DNA of 8,669 bases. Source: Bacteroidia bacterium. Lineage in GTDB: Bacteria > Bacteroidota > Bacteroidia > Bacteroidales > BM523. The stretch spans positions 1 to 8,669 of the forward strand of contig JACQWN010000206.1 of the NCBI GenBank assembly GCA_016209245.1. The letters run 5' to 3'. The position numbers were made by a program, and so were the translations under genes. This document shows positions 1 through 6,673 of the stretch, piece after piece. Position 1 is the first letter of the stretch, and the number at the start of each line of letters is the position of its first letter. The notes below the pieces were generated by a model. It was not told the origin of the DNA. It worked only from the letters and a program-made list of their open reading frames with translations, and made no database searches.

Positions 1-45
1 ATGAATGCAGTTCAGAAGGCAATTGAGAAAGCCTATAAGAATTGA
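1..45 (+). CDS. possible C-terminal tail of an upstream gene (partial)
   Basis: Frame 1 is open from the first base and ends with TGA at 43-45, closely followed by TAA. The 14 codons read MNAVQKAIEKAYKN, a lysine-rich amphipathic pattern typical of a protein C-terminus. The ATG at base 1 may be an internal methionine of a longer gene that starts outside the window. No family can be recognised from this length, and a chance open stretch cannot be excluded. Confidence 0.3.
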   Translation: MNAVQKAIEKAYKN

Positions 46-242
46 TAATACGGTTTATCCGGGTAAGGTTTTAATAAAATATTTCAGAGTGTTAAATGTG
101 TAGTTTTATTTCATATCAATCTTAGGAACTGATTATTAATCATTTAGCATAAACGTAATAAAATTTTTTAAGAAGTCTTAAAGTTGAAGAATATCAACAC
201 ATTTTTAGCGAGTTACAAAAACTGTCAAAAGCTATTGAAGCG
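46..242. other. AT-rich intergenic region with two small palindromes
   Basis: No convincing gene lies here. Two short perfect inverted repeats are visible: TGATTA-T-TAATCA at 130-142, and TTTAAGA-AG-TCTTAAA at 167-182. Either could be an operator for the downstream ygiQ gene or chance in AT-rich DNA. No clear TAnnTTTG promoter box was found. The ygiQ frame stays open upstream of its GTG back to the TAA at 159-161, but that extension lacks ATG, GTG or TTG codons and does not look like the family's N-terminus. Confidence 0.3.
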
Positions 243-701
243 GTGAAATCCCGTAAAACAGCATATTGTCTGTCAGACTGGCTACCCACAAACAAGAAAG
301 AAATATTGGTACGGAATTGGGATGAGCTTGATATAATTTTATTTACCGGCGATGCTTATATTGACCATCCGGCTTTTGGTGCATCCGTTATAGGAAGAGT
401 TCTTGAAAATGAAGGATTACATGTTGCCATTGTTCCGCAACCAAACTGGCGGGATGATTTGCGTGATTTCAAAAAGCTTGGCCGGCCACGCATATTTTTC
501 GGAGTCACTTCAGGGAGCATGGATTCCATGGTAAATCATTACACGGCGAATAAACGATTACGTTCCGACGATGCTTATACGCCGGGCGGAAAAGCCGGCT
601 TTCGTCCTGATTATGCAACATGCTTGTTTATGGTATGGGTGAACAGCCAATCAGGGAAATTATACGCCTCATGCAAAAAGGTGTTCCCTTTGAATCACTG
701 A
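243..701 (+). pseudogene. ygiQ: YgiQ family radical SAM protein, N-terminal fragment of a disrupted gene
   Basis: Residues 1-126 match the N-terminal domain of YgiQ (UPF0313) radical SAM proteins: an opening LSDWLPTNKKE, then ILFTGDAYIDHPAFGASVIGR, VAIVPQPNWRDDL, GVTSGSMDSMVNHYTANKR and DDAYTPGG-RPDYAT. The GTG at 243 puts the conserved start in the usual place; no ATG is available in frame upstream. After RPDYAT (about base 617-620) the frame goes into non-family sequence and ends at 701. The rest of the protein continues in another frame from 620. The family normally has about 48-49 residues between RPDYAT and LLVYGMGEQ, including a conserved GGIEASLRR-HYDYW block, and these are absent. The loss therefore combines a deletion with a frameshift (deletion length 3n+1, for example 145 or 148 nt). 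The biochemical role of YgiQ is not established. An assembly error is the main alternative. Confidence 0.8.
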
Positions 702-1858
702 AAACAATCCCTCAAACAGCATACATCCACAGAAGAGATGAAAAAATAGTACAAAATAAAAACTGGGATGATTTATATTTATCAAGCTATGAGGATTGCC
801 TTGCCGATAAAATAAAGTTTGCAGAGGATTTTAAAAGAATTGAAAAAGAATCGAATGCATGGAATTCTAAAAGAATAATACAAGAATCCGGAGACTTCAA
901 AGTATTTGTTAACCCCCCATTTACTCATATTTCTGAACGGGAAGCCGACACTATATATGATTTACCTTATACACGCATGCCTCATCCACGCTACCATAAA
1001 AAGGGCATAATACCTGCTTATGAAATGATTAAGCATTCAATAAATATTCACCGCGGTTGTTTCGGGGGCTGCAGTTTTTGTACAATTTCCGCTCACCAGG
1101 GGAAATTTATTTCAAGCCGTTCGGAAAACTCAATATTAAAGGAAGTCGCTCAAATTACAAAAATGCCGGATTTCAAAGGTCACATCACTGATGTTGGTGG
1201 GCCGACAGCGAACATGTATAAAATGACTGGCTCGGAGCTTGCATTATGCAAAAAATGTAAAAAATATTCATGTATTTTTCCTGAAATCTGCAAAAATCTT
1301 AATGCTTCACATCAAGCCCTGATTGATTTATATAAAAAAATCAGACGTTATCCGGGAATTAAAAAAGTCACTATCGGCAGCGGCATTCGTTACGATTTAT
1401 TTATGACCGGCAGAAATCCCGAAAGCGATAAAGAATATTTTGAGGAGCTGGTTAAATTTCATGTATCAGGACGGCTGAAAGTCGCACCGGAACATACATC
1501 GGAACAGGTATTGAAGCTGATGCGAAAGCCGTCATTTTCTTATTTTTCAAAATTGTACGATTCTTTTTATCGTATTTGCAAAGATAATAATTTAAAACAG
1601 CAACTCATTCCATATCTTATGTCGGCTCATCCGGGTTGTACAATGAAGGACATGAATGAGCTTGTTAACATTGTAAAACGTCTTAAAATAAAGCCCGAGC
1701 AAGTGCAAATTTTCACACCTACGCCTATGACTTTATCATCGGTGATGTTCTATACAGGAATTAATCCTTATACCATGGAAAAAGTGCATATTGCAAAAAG
1801 TATGAAAGAAAGGCAGCTACAACATAAAACTTTTTTCCGGTACAAGAGAGAACAATGA
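620..1858 (+). CDS. ygiQ: YgiQ family radical SAM protein, C-terminal fragment holding the iron-sulfur core
   Basis: This long ORF carries the catalytic part of the YgiQ family. It begins at LLVYGMGEQPIREI, a motif that is internal in intact homologues, so ATG 620 is not a native start. The radical SAM cluster motif CFGGCSFC (C147, C151, C154; CX3CX2C) should bind a 4Fe-4S cluster and S-adenosylmethionine. DVGGPTANMY follows, then the extra cysteine group of the family (C210, C213, C218, C224, ending in FPEICKNL), GSGIRYDL, LKVAPEHTSE, and YLMSAHPGCT plus QIFTPTPMT. The end at FFRYKREQ is close to the usual family end, or slightly short. Together with the upstream piece at 243 it accounts for a protein of roughly 587 residues minus the 48-49 lost at the junction. 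A translated 412-residue fragment would lack the N-terminal domain and is probably inactive. I label it CDS because the frame is long and intact, but it is half of a broken gene. Confidence 0.85.
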   Translation: MLVYGMGEQPIREIIRLMQKGVPFESLKTIPQTAYIHRRDEKIVQNKNWDDLYLSSYEDCLADKIKFAEDFKRIEKESNAWNSKRIIQESGDFKVFVNPPFTHISEREADTIYDLPYTRMPHPRYHKKGIIPAYEMIKHSINIHRGCFGGCSFCTISAHQGKFISSRSENSILKEVAQITKMPDFKGHITDVGGPTANMYKMTGSELALCKKCKKYSCIFPEICKNLNASHQALIDLYKKIRRYPGIKKVTIGSGIRYDLFMTGRNPESDKEYFEELVKFHVSGRLKVAPEHTSEQVLKLMRKPSFSYFSKLYDSFYRICKDNNLKQQLIPYLMSAHPGCTMKDMNELVNIVKRLKIKPEQVQIFTPTPMTLSSVMFYTGINPYTMEKVHIAKSMKERQLQHKTFFRYKREQ

Positions 1859-1956
1859 TTAAACGTACCTCAATACCAACCCACAGACCAAAACTTGCAA
1901 AAAAGTATAATCTTGCCGACATACTAATGAAGATAATAAAAAAACTGTATCTTTGA
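1855..1956 (+). CDS. possible small basic peptide overlapping the ygiQ stop
   Basis: A 33-codon ORF starts at an ATGA overlap with the ygiQ stop codon (ATG 1855-1857, TGA 1856-1858), an arrangement often used for translational coupling. The product, starting MIKRTSIPTHRPKLAKK, is strongly basic. It could equally be the true YgiQ tail displaced by a second frameshift, or non-coding sequence; I see no clear match to the family C-terminus. The -7 promoter box at 1948-1955 lies inside its last codons. Confidence 0.2.
   Translation: MIKRTSIPTHRPKLAKKYNLADILMKIIKKLYL
1948..1955 (+). promoter_or_regulatory. Bacteroidota -7 promoter box for the endonuclease stub
   Basis: TATCTTTG matches the Bacteroidota consensus TAnnTTTG and lies 17 nt before the ATG at 1973. 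No TTTG -33 box sits at the expected spacing (only TAATG around 1925-1929), so the promoter is half-supported. The same eight bases form the -7 box of the methyltransferase promoter at 2251. Confidence 0.5.
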
Positions 1957-2227
1957 AAAAAATTAAAAACATATGACAGTATTTCAGAGATTAGAGAAAT
2001 TTATATCAGAAGTATTCAAAACAACAGTTGAAATATTTTTAGAGGCATTAAAACTCAGCCCTAATGCTCAGGGATATGTTAGCGGTTCAATAACTGAACT
2101 TTTATTAAAGAAAAAGATAGAAGATGAAGGATATGAGGTAAAAAGAATTAGAGAGAAATGGGAAGGCAGAAAGCATCCTAACCATCACGGTGATTTTTAT
2201 TTCAGAAAAATATCTAAAGCACATTGG

Positions 2228-2258
2228 TTTGTTTTTACACAAATGTGTATTATCTTTG
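2228..2258 (+). promoter_or_regulatory. full Bacteroidota promoter for the methyltransferase gene
   Basis: A TTTG -33 box (2228-2231) and a TATCTTTG -7 box (2251-2258) are separated by exactly 19 nt, matching the Bacteroidota primary-sigma consensus. Transcription would be expected to begin near 2262-2265, giving a leader of roughly 12-15 nt to the ATG at 2277, or an almost leaderless message for the ATG at 2265. The promoter lies inside the 3' end of the endonuclease stub ORF. Confidence 0.75.
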
Positions 2259-2271
2259 CCACAAATGTGTA
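2236..2271. repeat. paired dyad repeats flanking the -7 box, probable operator
   Basis: CACAAATGTGTA occurs twice, at 2238-2249 and 2260-2271. The repeat interval is 22 bp, about two helical turns. Each copy is palindromic (CACA-AA-TGTG); the first extends to TACACA-AA-TGTGTA at 2236-2249. Copy one lies between the -33 and -7 boxes and copy two covers the predicted transcription start. A dimeric repressor bound to both sites on the same DNA face would block the promoter. The binding protein is not identified; the methyltransferase itself or an unlinked regulator are options. Confidence 0.6.
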
Positions 2272-2276
2272 AAAAT

Positions 2277-4295
2277 ATGAACTTAGCGCTTAATTTTGAA
2301 CTTTCCATTGAAGATAATCTCTTAAAGAGATTTGAAGAAATTCACAATTACATTTATGCCAATGATGGTTTATCAACGCAGCAGACTCTTGAGGAAATTA
2401 TCAAAATCTTATTCATCAAAATTTTTGATGAGAATAATAAAGTTAATCAATTTCAAATATCATCGGATGAACTAAGCCATCTGAAGCAAAACAATACTGC
2501 TACAAACTTTGTAAGGCGAATTACTAATCTTATAGAAGAAACAAAAAGAGAATTCAAAGATGTTTTTGATGCAGATGAAAAAATTCGACTTTCAAATATT
2601 TCACTTGGGTTTACCATAAACAAACTACAGACGATTTCACTTTCGGGTTCATCTTCCGATGCAAAAGGGCTGGCATTTCAAAAATTTTTAGCTCATCAGG
2701 AAAAAGATGGAAGGGGGCAATTTTTTACTCCCGAACCGGTAATAAATTTTTGTGTTGAAATTATTCAGCCAAAGCCAAACGAAATAATTATTGACCCTGC
2801 TTGTGGCAGTGGTGGTTTTTTGATTTCTTCTCTTAATTATCTGCTAAAAAATAATTCAAAGACAAAAGCCGAAACATACATTTCAAAAAATTTAGTTGGA
2901 CTTGATATTAATAAGAGCATTGCACGAATAGCAAAAATGAAATTATTGCTTGAAGCAAACGGACAAGCAAATATTTTTTGTACTAATTCATTAGATGATA
3001 TTGACGAAATCAAATTAACTATTTCCGAAGCATTAAATCAAAAATCATTTGAAGGGTTTGATATAGTGCTGACAAATCCGCCCTTTGGAACCGTAGGAAA
3101 AATAACAAATACAAAAATACTTTCTCGATATGACTTAGGTTACAAGTGGACAGGTGCAGACGATAAGTACTACAAAACAAAAACATTAAGCAACGGTCTG
3201 GCTGCGGAAATTTTATTTATTGAACGATGCCTGCAATTACTGAAAGAAGGAGGTCGTCTCGGAATAGTGTTACCTAATGGACATTTTGAAAATCCATCCT
3301 TAGAATATTTAAGGTTTTACATCAAACAAAAAGCAAATGTTTTAGCAATTGTAAATCTTCCACAGGAAACTTTCATTCCTTACGGAACCGGTGTAAAAAC
3401 TTCACTTCTTTTTCTTGAAAAAGAAACAGCAAACAGCAAAACGAAATATCCGATTTTTTTCAGCAAAATTAAAAAGCCAGGTTACCATGGCAACAAAAAC
3501 GGAACGCCTGTTTACAAAAAAGATAAATACGGAATGACATTGAAAGGCAAAAATGGTATTCCAATTATAGATGAAGATTTTTCAACAGTTATTGAGGATT
3601 ACAAGGCATTTCAGAAAAAGCCAATAATTGAAACTGAAAATTCCTTTTCGATAAATTTCAATGAATTAAACGGGCGCTTTGACTATGACTTTTATTCACC
3701 TGATAACAGGAAAATGCTTACAGTCTTGGAAAGTAAAAATGCTAAACGACTTTGTGAGATTGCTGAAATCATAAAAGTAAAAAGTAAAAAATTAAATCAA
3801 TCCGATAAAACCGTTGAATATGTTGAACTATCGGACATCAACACCCATTCCTTTGAAATTATAAATACAACAAACTATCTGGTTCACGAATTACCAAGCA
3901 GAGCATCTTATGAATTGAAAACAGGAGATATTATTACAGCAGTAGCAGGCAATTCAGTTGGAACAGCTAAACACGCTACTGCTCTTGTTACAGAAGAATT
4001 TGACGGTTGTATATGTACTAATGGTTTCAGAGTTTTAAGGAATTTTAAAATTAATCCGTACTATTTACTTTACTTTTTAAAAAGCGAGTCGTTCCTAAAG
4101 CAAATGTATATGTATCGCACCGGTGCTGCAATCCCAAATGTTTCCGATTATGACCTTGCAAATATTCTAATCAACCTGCCAGACGAAAAAACAATAAAAC
4201 AAATAGGTGATAAAGTCAAGAAAGCATTTGAATTACGACAGGAATCAAAGAAACAGTTGGAAAGTATCAGTCTTGAAAGGCACTTATACGAATAG
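2277..4295 (+). CDS. adenine-N6 DNA methyltransferase fused to a specificity (TRD) domain
   Basis: This enzyme should transfer a methyl group from S-adenosylmethionine to the N6 of adenine in a specific DNA site. I chose ATG 2277 (product MNLALNFELS, 672 residues) because it follows the promoter at 2228-2258; ATG 2265 is a close alternative, and the longer frame from 2190 begins upstream of the promoter. Using residue numbers from 2277: an HsdM-type helical N-terminal domain (about 8-125); GQFFTPEPVI (147-156), the family's motif X region; IDPACGSGGFL (172-182), SAM-binding motif I; and DIVLTNPPFGT (262-272), catalytic motif IV of NPPF type. The fold ends near GVKTSLLFLEK. From about residue 466 (GRFDYDFYSP) a single HsdS-like target-recognition domain follows, with LKTGDII and AAIPNVSDYDL motifs and a C-terminal helix. 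Such M-S fusions occur in type IIG/IIB-like and type I-like systems. All motifs are intact. The partner nuclease upstream is broken, so it probably acts alone. Confidence 0.88.
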   Translation: MNLALNFELSIEDNLLKRFEEIHNYIYANDGLSTQQTLEEIIKILFIKIFDENNKVNQFQISSDELSHLKQNNTATNFVRRITNLIEETKREFKDVFDADEKIRLSNISLGFTINKLQTISLSGSSSDAKGLAFQKFLAHQEKDGRGQFFTPEPVINFCVEIIQPKPNEIIIDPACGSGGFLISSLNYLLKNNSKTKAETYISKNLVGLDINKSIARIAKMKLLLEANGQANIFCTNSLDDIDEIKLTISEALNQKSFEGFDIVLTNPPFGTVGKITNTKILSRYDLGYKWTGADDKYYKTKTLSNGLAAEILFIERCLQLLKEGGRLGIVLPNGHFENPSLEYLRFYIKQKANVLAIVNLPQETFIPYGTGVKTSLLFLEKETANSKTKYPIFFSKIKKPGYHGNKNGTPVYKKDKYGMTLKGKNGIPIIDEDFSTVIEDYKAFQKKPIIETENSFSINFNELNGRFDYDFYSPDNRKMLTVLESKNAKRLCEIAEIIKVKSKKLNQSDKTVEYVELSDINTHSFEIINTTNYLVHELPSRASYELKTGDIITAVAGNSVGTAKHATALVTEEFDGCICTNGFRVLRNFKINPYYLLYFLKSESFLKQMYMYRTGAAIPNVSDYDLANILINLPDEKTIKQIGDKVKKAFELRQESKKQLESISLERHLYE

Positions 4296-4307
4296 AATTT
4301 TAACTTG

Positions 4308-4332
4308 CAAAATTTCACCGTTTTGAATTTTG
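4308..4332 (+). terminator. weak possible terminator after the methyltransferase gene
   Basis: CAAAATT (4308-4314) and AATTTTG (4326-4332) form a 7-bp AT-rich stem with an 11-nt loop, starting 12 nt after the methyltransferase stop. The T-run is displaced (4343-4349), so it does not fit a strong intrinsic terminator. Confidence 0.25.
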
Positions 4333-4455
4333 TTACCGTTCACTTTTTTCTATAGCCTCTTTTGTCGTACTCTGATATTCATAAGCATCTGATTTAAGGG
4401 TACTTAAAAATACAGGATATTCCGTGACAATACAAGGAACTGGAAGATGTTTCAT
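4333..4455 (-). CDS. small hypothetical ORF on the minus strand
   Basis: A 40-codon frame in the gap between the methyltransferase and membrane-protein genes starts MKHLPVPCIVTEYPVF and ends with EAIEKSER then TAA. Its amino-acid composition looks protein-like rather than low-complexity, which is why it is listed. It has no family I recognise and no visible promoter box. It may be a remnant of a lost gene or chance. The rest of the 4296-4557 gap shows nothing more than the -7 box at 4511. Confidence 0.2.
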   Translation of the reverse strand: MKHLPVPCIVTEYPVFLSTLKSDAYEYQSTTKEAIEKSER

Positions 4456-4510
4456 ACCATAAACCTAAAAAAATTTATACCTAGATGTCAGATAAATAGT
4501 CGAATAATTG

Positions 4511-4518
4511 TATATTTG
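4511..4518 (+). promoter_or_regulatory. Bacteroidota -7 promoter box for the membrane protein
   Basis: TATATTTG matches TAnnTTTG and lies 39 nt upstream of the ATG at 4558. No TTTG -33 box is present at 19-nt spacing. The position suggests that this gene has its own promoter and is not simply read through from the methyltransferase gene. Confidence 0.4.
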
Positions 4519-4557
4519 TACGATAAGGAATTGCACCAATTTTTTGATTGACGAATT

Positions 4558-5430
4558 ATGCAGATACCAAGTGTTCCTTTTGACAAATTATCCAAGTTTT
4601 TAGCAATCAGTGGAGTATTGGCGATTACCATTCTGCCTTTATATTTAGAGAACAGGATAATAGAATTTGAATCCCAGGTAGTTGAACTCTCAAATCAGAT
4701 AAGTGATTTTCATTCCTATGATTCCATGTGCAAAGCCAAATTCATCTCATTTTCAAAAGATATAGATTACCTACTGTCGGAAATAGAAAAACAAGTGGAT
4801 ATTCCTGATTCACTTATCATACCAGATACAACAACTTCTAAAGCAGACAATCTTAGTTCAATCATTATACGATACAACATCCATTACATTTGGCAAGAAC
4901 TTGATAATGAAAATATTAAAATACATTTCTTAATGGCAATTGATAGCTTGGACCTCTATAATAATCTTACATACTCAAACATGCTGAAAGCCAGTAGTAT
5001 AAATTCTAAGTTTGAACTTGTAAAGCAAAAACAGCAAAGAATTGTACGACTGCATCAAATAATTGCGATAATAATTGGAGTATCAATATTCCTAATGATT
5101 TTTGGTTTTGTCGGTTGGTTGAGAAATGATTATAAAATTGAGCGATTAATTGACCTTCAAATAATTCAGACAGAGAAAGATATCGGAAAGAGTCGAGAAA
5201 AGTACCTATCTGCAATAGATAAAAAATTCATTGATTCTGTTCTTAGTCAAAGGTTAATAGAAGGAATTATTAGTATACTTTCGGTATCGGTCTTTCAGTA
5301 CTTTCTTATATTGAAGTCTTCATTACCTATTTTTATTCAACTGATGATTATCTGTATCATTGGCATTGGAATATACTTGATAATGCGTTGGATAATGGAT
5401 AGAATTAGATGGTTATTACATCAGAAGTGA
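4558..5430 (+). CDS. four-helix integral membrane protein of unknown function
   Basis: I do not recognise a family. The 290-residue product has a hydrophobic helix near its N-terminus (about 11-30), then a soluble segment of about 135 residues with a coiled-coil-like start (EFESQVVELSNQISDF). A second helix follows (about 167-187, HQIIAIIIGVSIFLMIFGFVG), then a charged 45-residue loop (RNDYKIERLIDL to SAIDKKF) and two closely spaced helices (about 236-252 and 257-277) before a basic tail. Charge placement fits the N-terminus, the charged loop and the tail being cytoplasmic and the 135-residue segment periplasmic. The coding frame is clear and AT-rich like its neighbours. It follows the restriction-modification remnant on the same strand but has its own -7 box, so a functional link is not shown. 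A sensor-like or stress-related role would be guesswork. Confidence 0.75.
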   Translation: MQIPSVPFDKLSKFLAISGVLAITILPLYLENRIIEFESQVVELSNQISDFHSYDSMCKAKFISFSKDIDYLLSEIEKQVDIPDSLIIPDTTTSKADNLSSIIIRYNIHYIWQELDNENIKIHFLMAIDSLDLYNNLTYSNMLKASSINSKFELVKQKQQRIVRLHQIIAIIIGVSIFLMIFGFVGWLRNDYKIERLIDLQIIQTEKDIGKSREKYLSAIDKKFIDSVLSQRLIEGIISILSVSVFQYFLILKSSLPIFIQLMIICIIGIGIYLIMRWIMDRIRWLLHQK

Positions 5431-5547
5431 ATTTTCTTCCACAAATCTATCCCTATTTTCCCTTCAAAACTCCATCACACGGGGTAAACTTTTGAACAGA
5501 CAGATGATATAACAGTATTGGGGTTAAAAATATGAGGCATCCTATTT

Positions 5548-5574
5548 AGAGATGTTTGCTTCGTAAACATCTCT
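5548..5574 (-). terminator. hairpin downstream of the aldolase gene
   Basis: AGAGATGTTT (5548-5557) and AAACATCTCT (5565-5574) form a perfect 10-bp stem with a 7-nt loop, beginning 13 nt beyond the aldolase stop codon on the minus strand. It also lies beyond the end of the membrane-protein gene, so it may act on convergent transcripts from both sides. No T-run follows on either strand, so it may protect 3' ends or work as a non-canonical terminator. Confidence 0.5.
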
Positions 5575-5587
5575 CATCAAAGAATAA

Positions 5588-6559
5588 TTATGCCTGATTT
5601 GCACTGCCGAGAACATTAATAATTTTATGCTTATAAAGCTCTTTAAGCGAATCGCGTGCAGGTCCGAGATATTTTCTCGGGTCGAACTCGTCGGGTTTTG
5701 TGCTAAATACCTTGCGGATAGCGGCTGTCATTGCGAGACGTCCATCGGAGTCAATATTCACTTTACAGACGGCAGAACTGGCAGCTCTGCGTAGCTGGTC
5801 TTCCGATACACCGGCAGTATTTAACATTTTACCGCCGTATTTATTAATTTCATCAACAATATTCTGTGGAACCGATGAAGCTCCATGTAAAACAATCGGG
5901 AAACCTGGAATCCGGCGTTCTACTTCTTCAAGAATATCAAAACGCAAGGGTGGAGGTGTTTCTCCGGGTTTTACTTTAAACTTAAATGCACCATGTGACG
6001 TACCTATAGAAATTGCAAGTGAATCAACGCCTGTGCGTTTGACAAATTCCTCGACTTCTTCAGGTTTTGTATAATGTGAACGTTCAGCGCTGACTTCGTC
6101 CTCTATTCCTGCCAAAACGCCTAATTCACCTTCGACGGTAACATCATACTGATGGGCATATTCCACAACCTGTTTAGTCAGCTTGGCATTATCATCAAAC
6201 GAGTGATGCGAACCGTCAATCATGACCGATGAAAAACCTGTTTCAATACATGATTTTGCCAGTTCGAAGCTATCGCCATGGTCAAGATGCAGGACAATCG
6301 GAATGGGATGACCCATTTCTTTGGCAAATTCAACCGCTCCCTTTGCCATATATTGTAACAAAGTCTGGTTGGCATATTGTCTTGCGCCTTTTGAAACCTG
6401 CAGAATCACAGGTGATTTGGTTTCAACACAGGCGGCAATTATCGCCTGCAGTTGCTCCATGTTGTTAAAATTGAAAGCCGGAATTGCATAGCTACCTTTC
6501 ATCGCTTTCTGAAACAATTCTCTTGAATTGACCAGTCCGAGTTCTTTGTAATGTATCAT
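5588..6559 (-). CDS. fba: class II fructose-bisphosphate aldolase
   Basis: The enzyme reversibly cleaves fructose 1,6-bisphosphate into dihydroxyacetone phosphate and glyceraldehyde 3-phosphate in cytoplasmic glycolysis and gluconeogenesis, using a divalent metal. The 323-residue length is in the family range. Visible motifs are AIPAFNFNNMEQ (25-36), IVLHLDHGDS (88-97) with the catalytic aspartate D93 and zinc ligand H94, MIDGSHH (113-119), VEGELGVLAG (142-151) with E145, ISIGTSHGAFK (184-194) with metal ligand H189, IVLHGASSVP (222-231) with H225, and CKVNIDSDGR (265-274), which fits the substrate-phosphate region. All key residues are present, so it should be active. Start ATG 6559 matches the family N-terminus (MIHYKELG). 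It is a single-gene unit on the minus strand, divergent from the T9SS gene at 6724, with a hairpin after its stop. A related tagatose-type aldolase activity is the only realistic alternative. Confidence 0.96.
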   Translation of the reverse strand: MIHYKELGLVNSRELFQKAMKGSYAIPAFNFNNMEQLQAIIAACVETKSPVILQVSKGARQYANQTLLQYMAKGAVEFAKEMGHPIPIVLHLDHGDSFELAKSCIETGFSSVMIDGSHHSFDDNAKLTKQVVEYAHQYDVTVEGELGVLAGIEDEVSAERSHYTKPEEVEEFVKRTGVDSLAISIGTSHGAFKFKVKPGETPPPLRFDILEEVERRIPGFPIVLHGASSVPQNIVDEINKYGGKMLNTAGVSEDQLRRAASSAVCKVNIDSDGRLAMTAAIRKVFSTKPDEFDPRKYLGPARDSLKELYKHKIINVLGSANQA

Positions 6560-6597
6560 AATTTTAAAATTTAGTTATTACTGTTCTATTAACGATG

Positions 6598-6605
6598 TAA
6601 AGATA
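6598..6605 (-). promoter_or_regulatory. fba: possible -7 box for the aldolase gene
   Basis: On the minus strand the sequence reads TATCTTTA, one base off the TAnnTTTG consensus, 38 nt upstream of the aldolase ATG. No TTTG box sits at 19-nt spacing upstream. It is the best candidate in the divergent intergenic region but is weak. Confidence 0.3.
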
Positions 6606-6673
6606 AAAAATTTTACTATTCACTCCATCGAAGTACGAAAAAATAAACTTTTCGGACAACTATGATATTTTAA

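Larger units (their letters stand above)
1973..2272 (+). pseudogene. truncated restriction endonuclease-like protein (N-terminal stub)
   Basis: The 99-residue product has an N-terminal helical part (residues 1-28), then SPNAQGYVSGSITELLL (29-45), YEVKRIREKWEG (54-65) and HPNHHGDFYFRK (68-79). From memory this resembles the start of nuclease-like proteins encoded beside N6-adenine methyltransferases in Bacteroidota, where the GDFY aspartate is followed by a strand ending in an ESKG motif, a PD-(D/E)XK arrangement. Here D74 is present, but after HWFVF (residue 88) the frame runs into the promoter and dyad repeats of the next gene and stops, so the E-x-K half of the site and the whole C-terminus are missing. 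Family members as I recall them are a few hundred residues long. The stub overlaps the methyltransferase promoter. The family assignment is inference; the abrupt end in regulatory sequence is seen directly. A genuine small protein is possible. Confidence 0.55.

Noticed and set aside
243..1858. Programmed frameshifting as the explanation for the split ygiQ gene
   Set aside because: About 48-49 conserved residues are missing at the junction, which a ribosomal frameshift cannot restore, and no slippery heptamer is visible there.
2190..2276. Longer N-terminus for the methyltransferase from ATG 2190
   Set aside because: The extension lies upstream of the full promoter at 2228-2258 and overlaps the endonuclease stub in another frame; homologue-like sequence begins only after ATG 2277.
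2105..2308. Minus-strand frame of 67 codons across the methyltransferase promoter
   Set aside because: It is antisense to the endonuclease stub and promoter, has a low-complexity hydrophobic tail and no recognisable motif.
5006..5215. Minus-strand frame of 69 codons inside the membrane-protein gene
   Set aside because: It is a shadow of the well-supported plus-strand gene and lacks any family features.
5700..6074. Plus-strand frame of 124 codons inside the aldolase gene
   Set aside because: It is antisense to conserved aldolase motifs; the openness follows from the aldolase codon pattern.
6229..6468. Plus-strand frame of 79 codons inside the aldolase gene
   Set aside because: It is again antisense to the aldolase active-site region, with no promoter or recognisable protein features.
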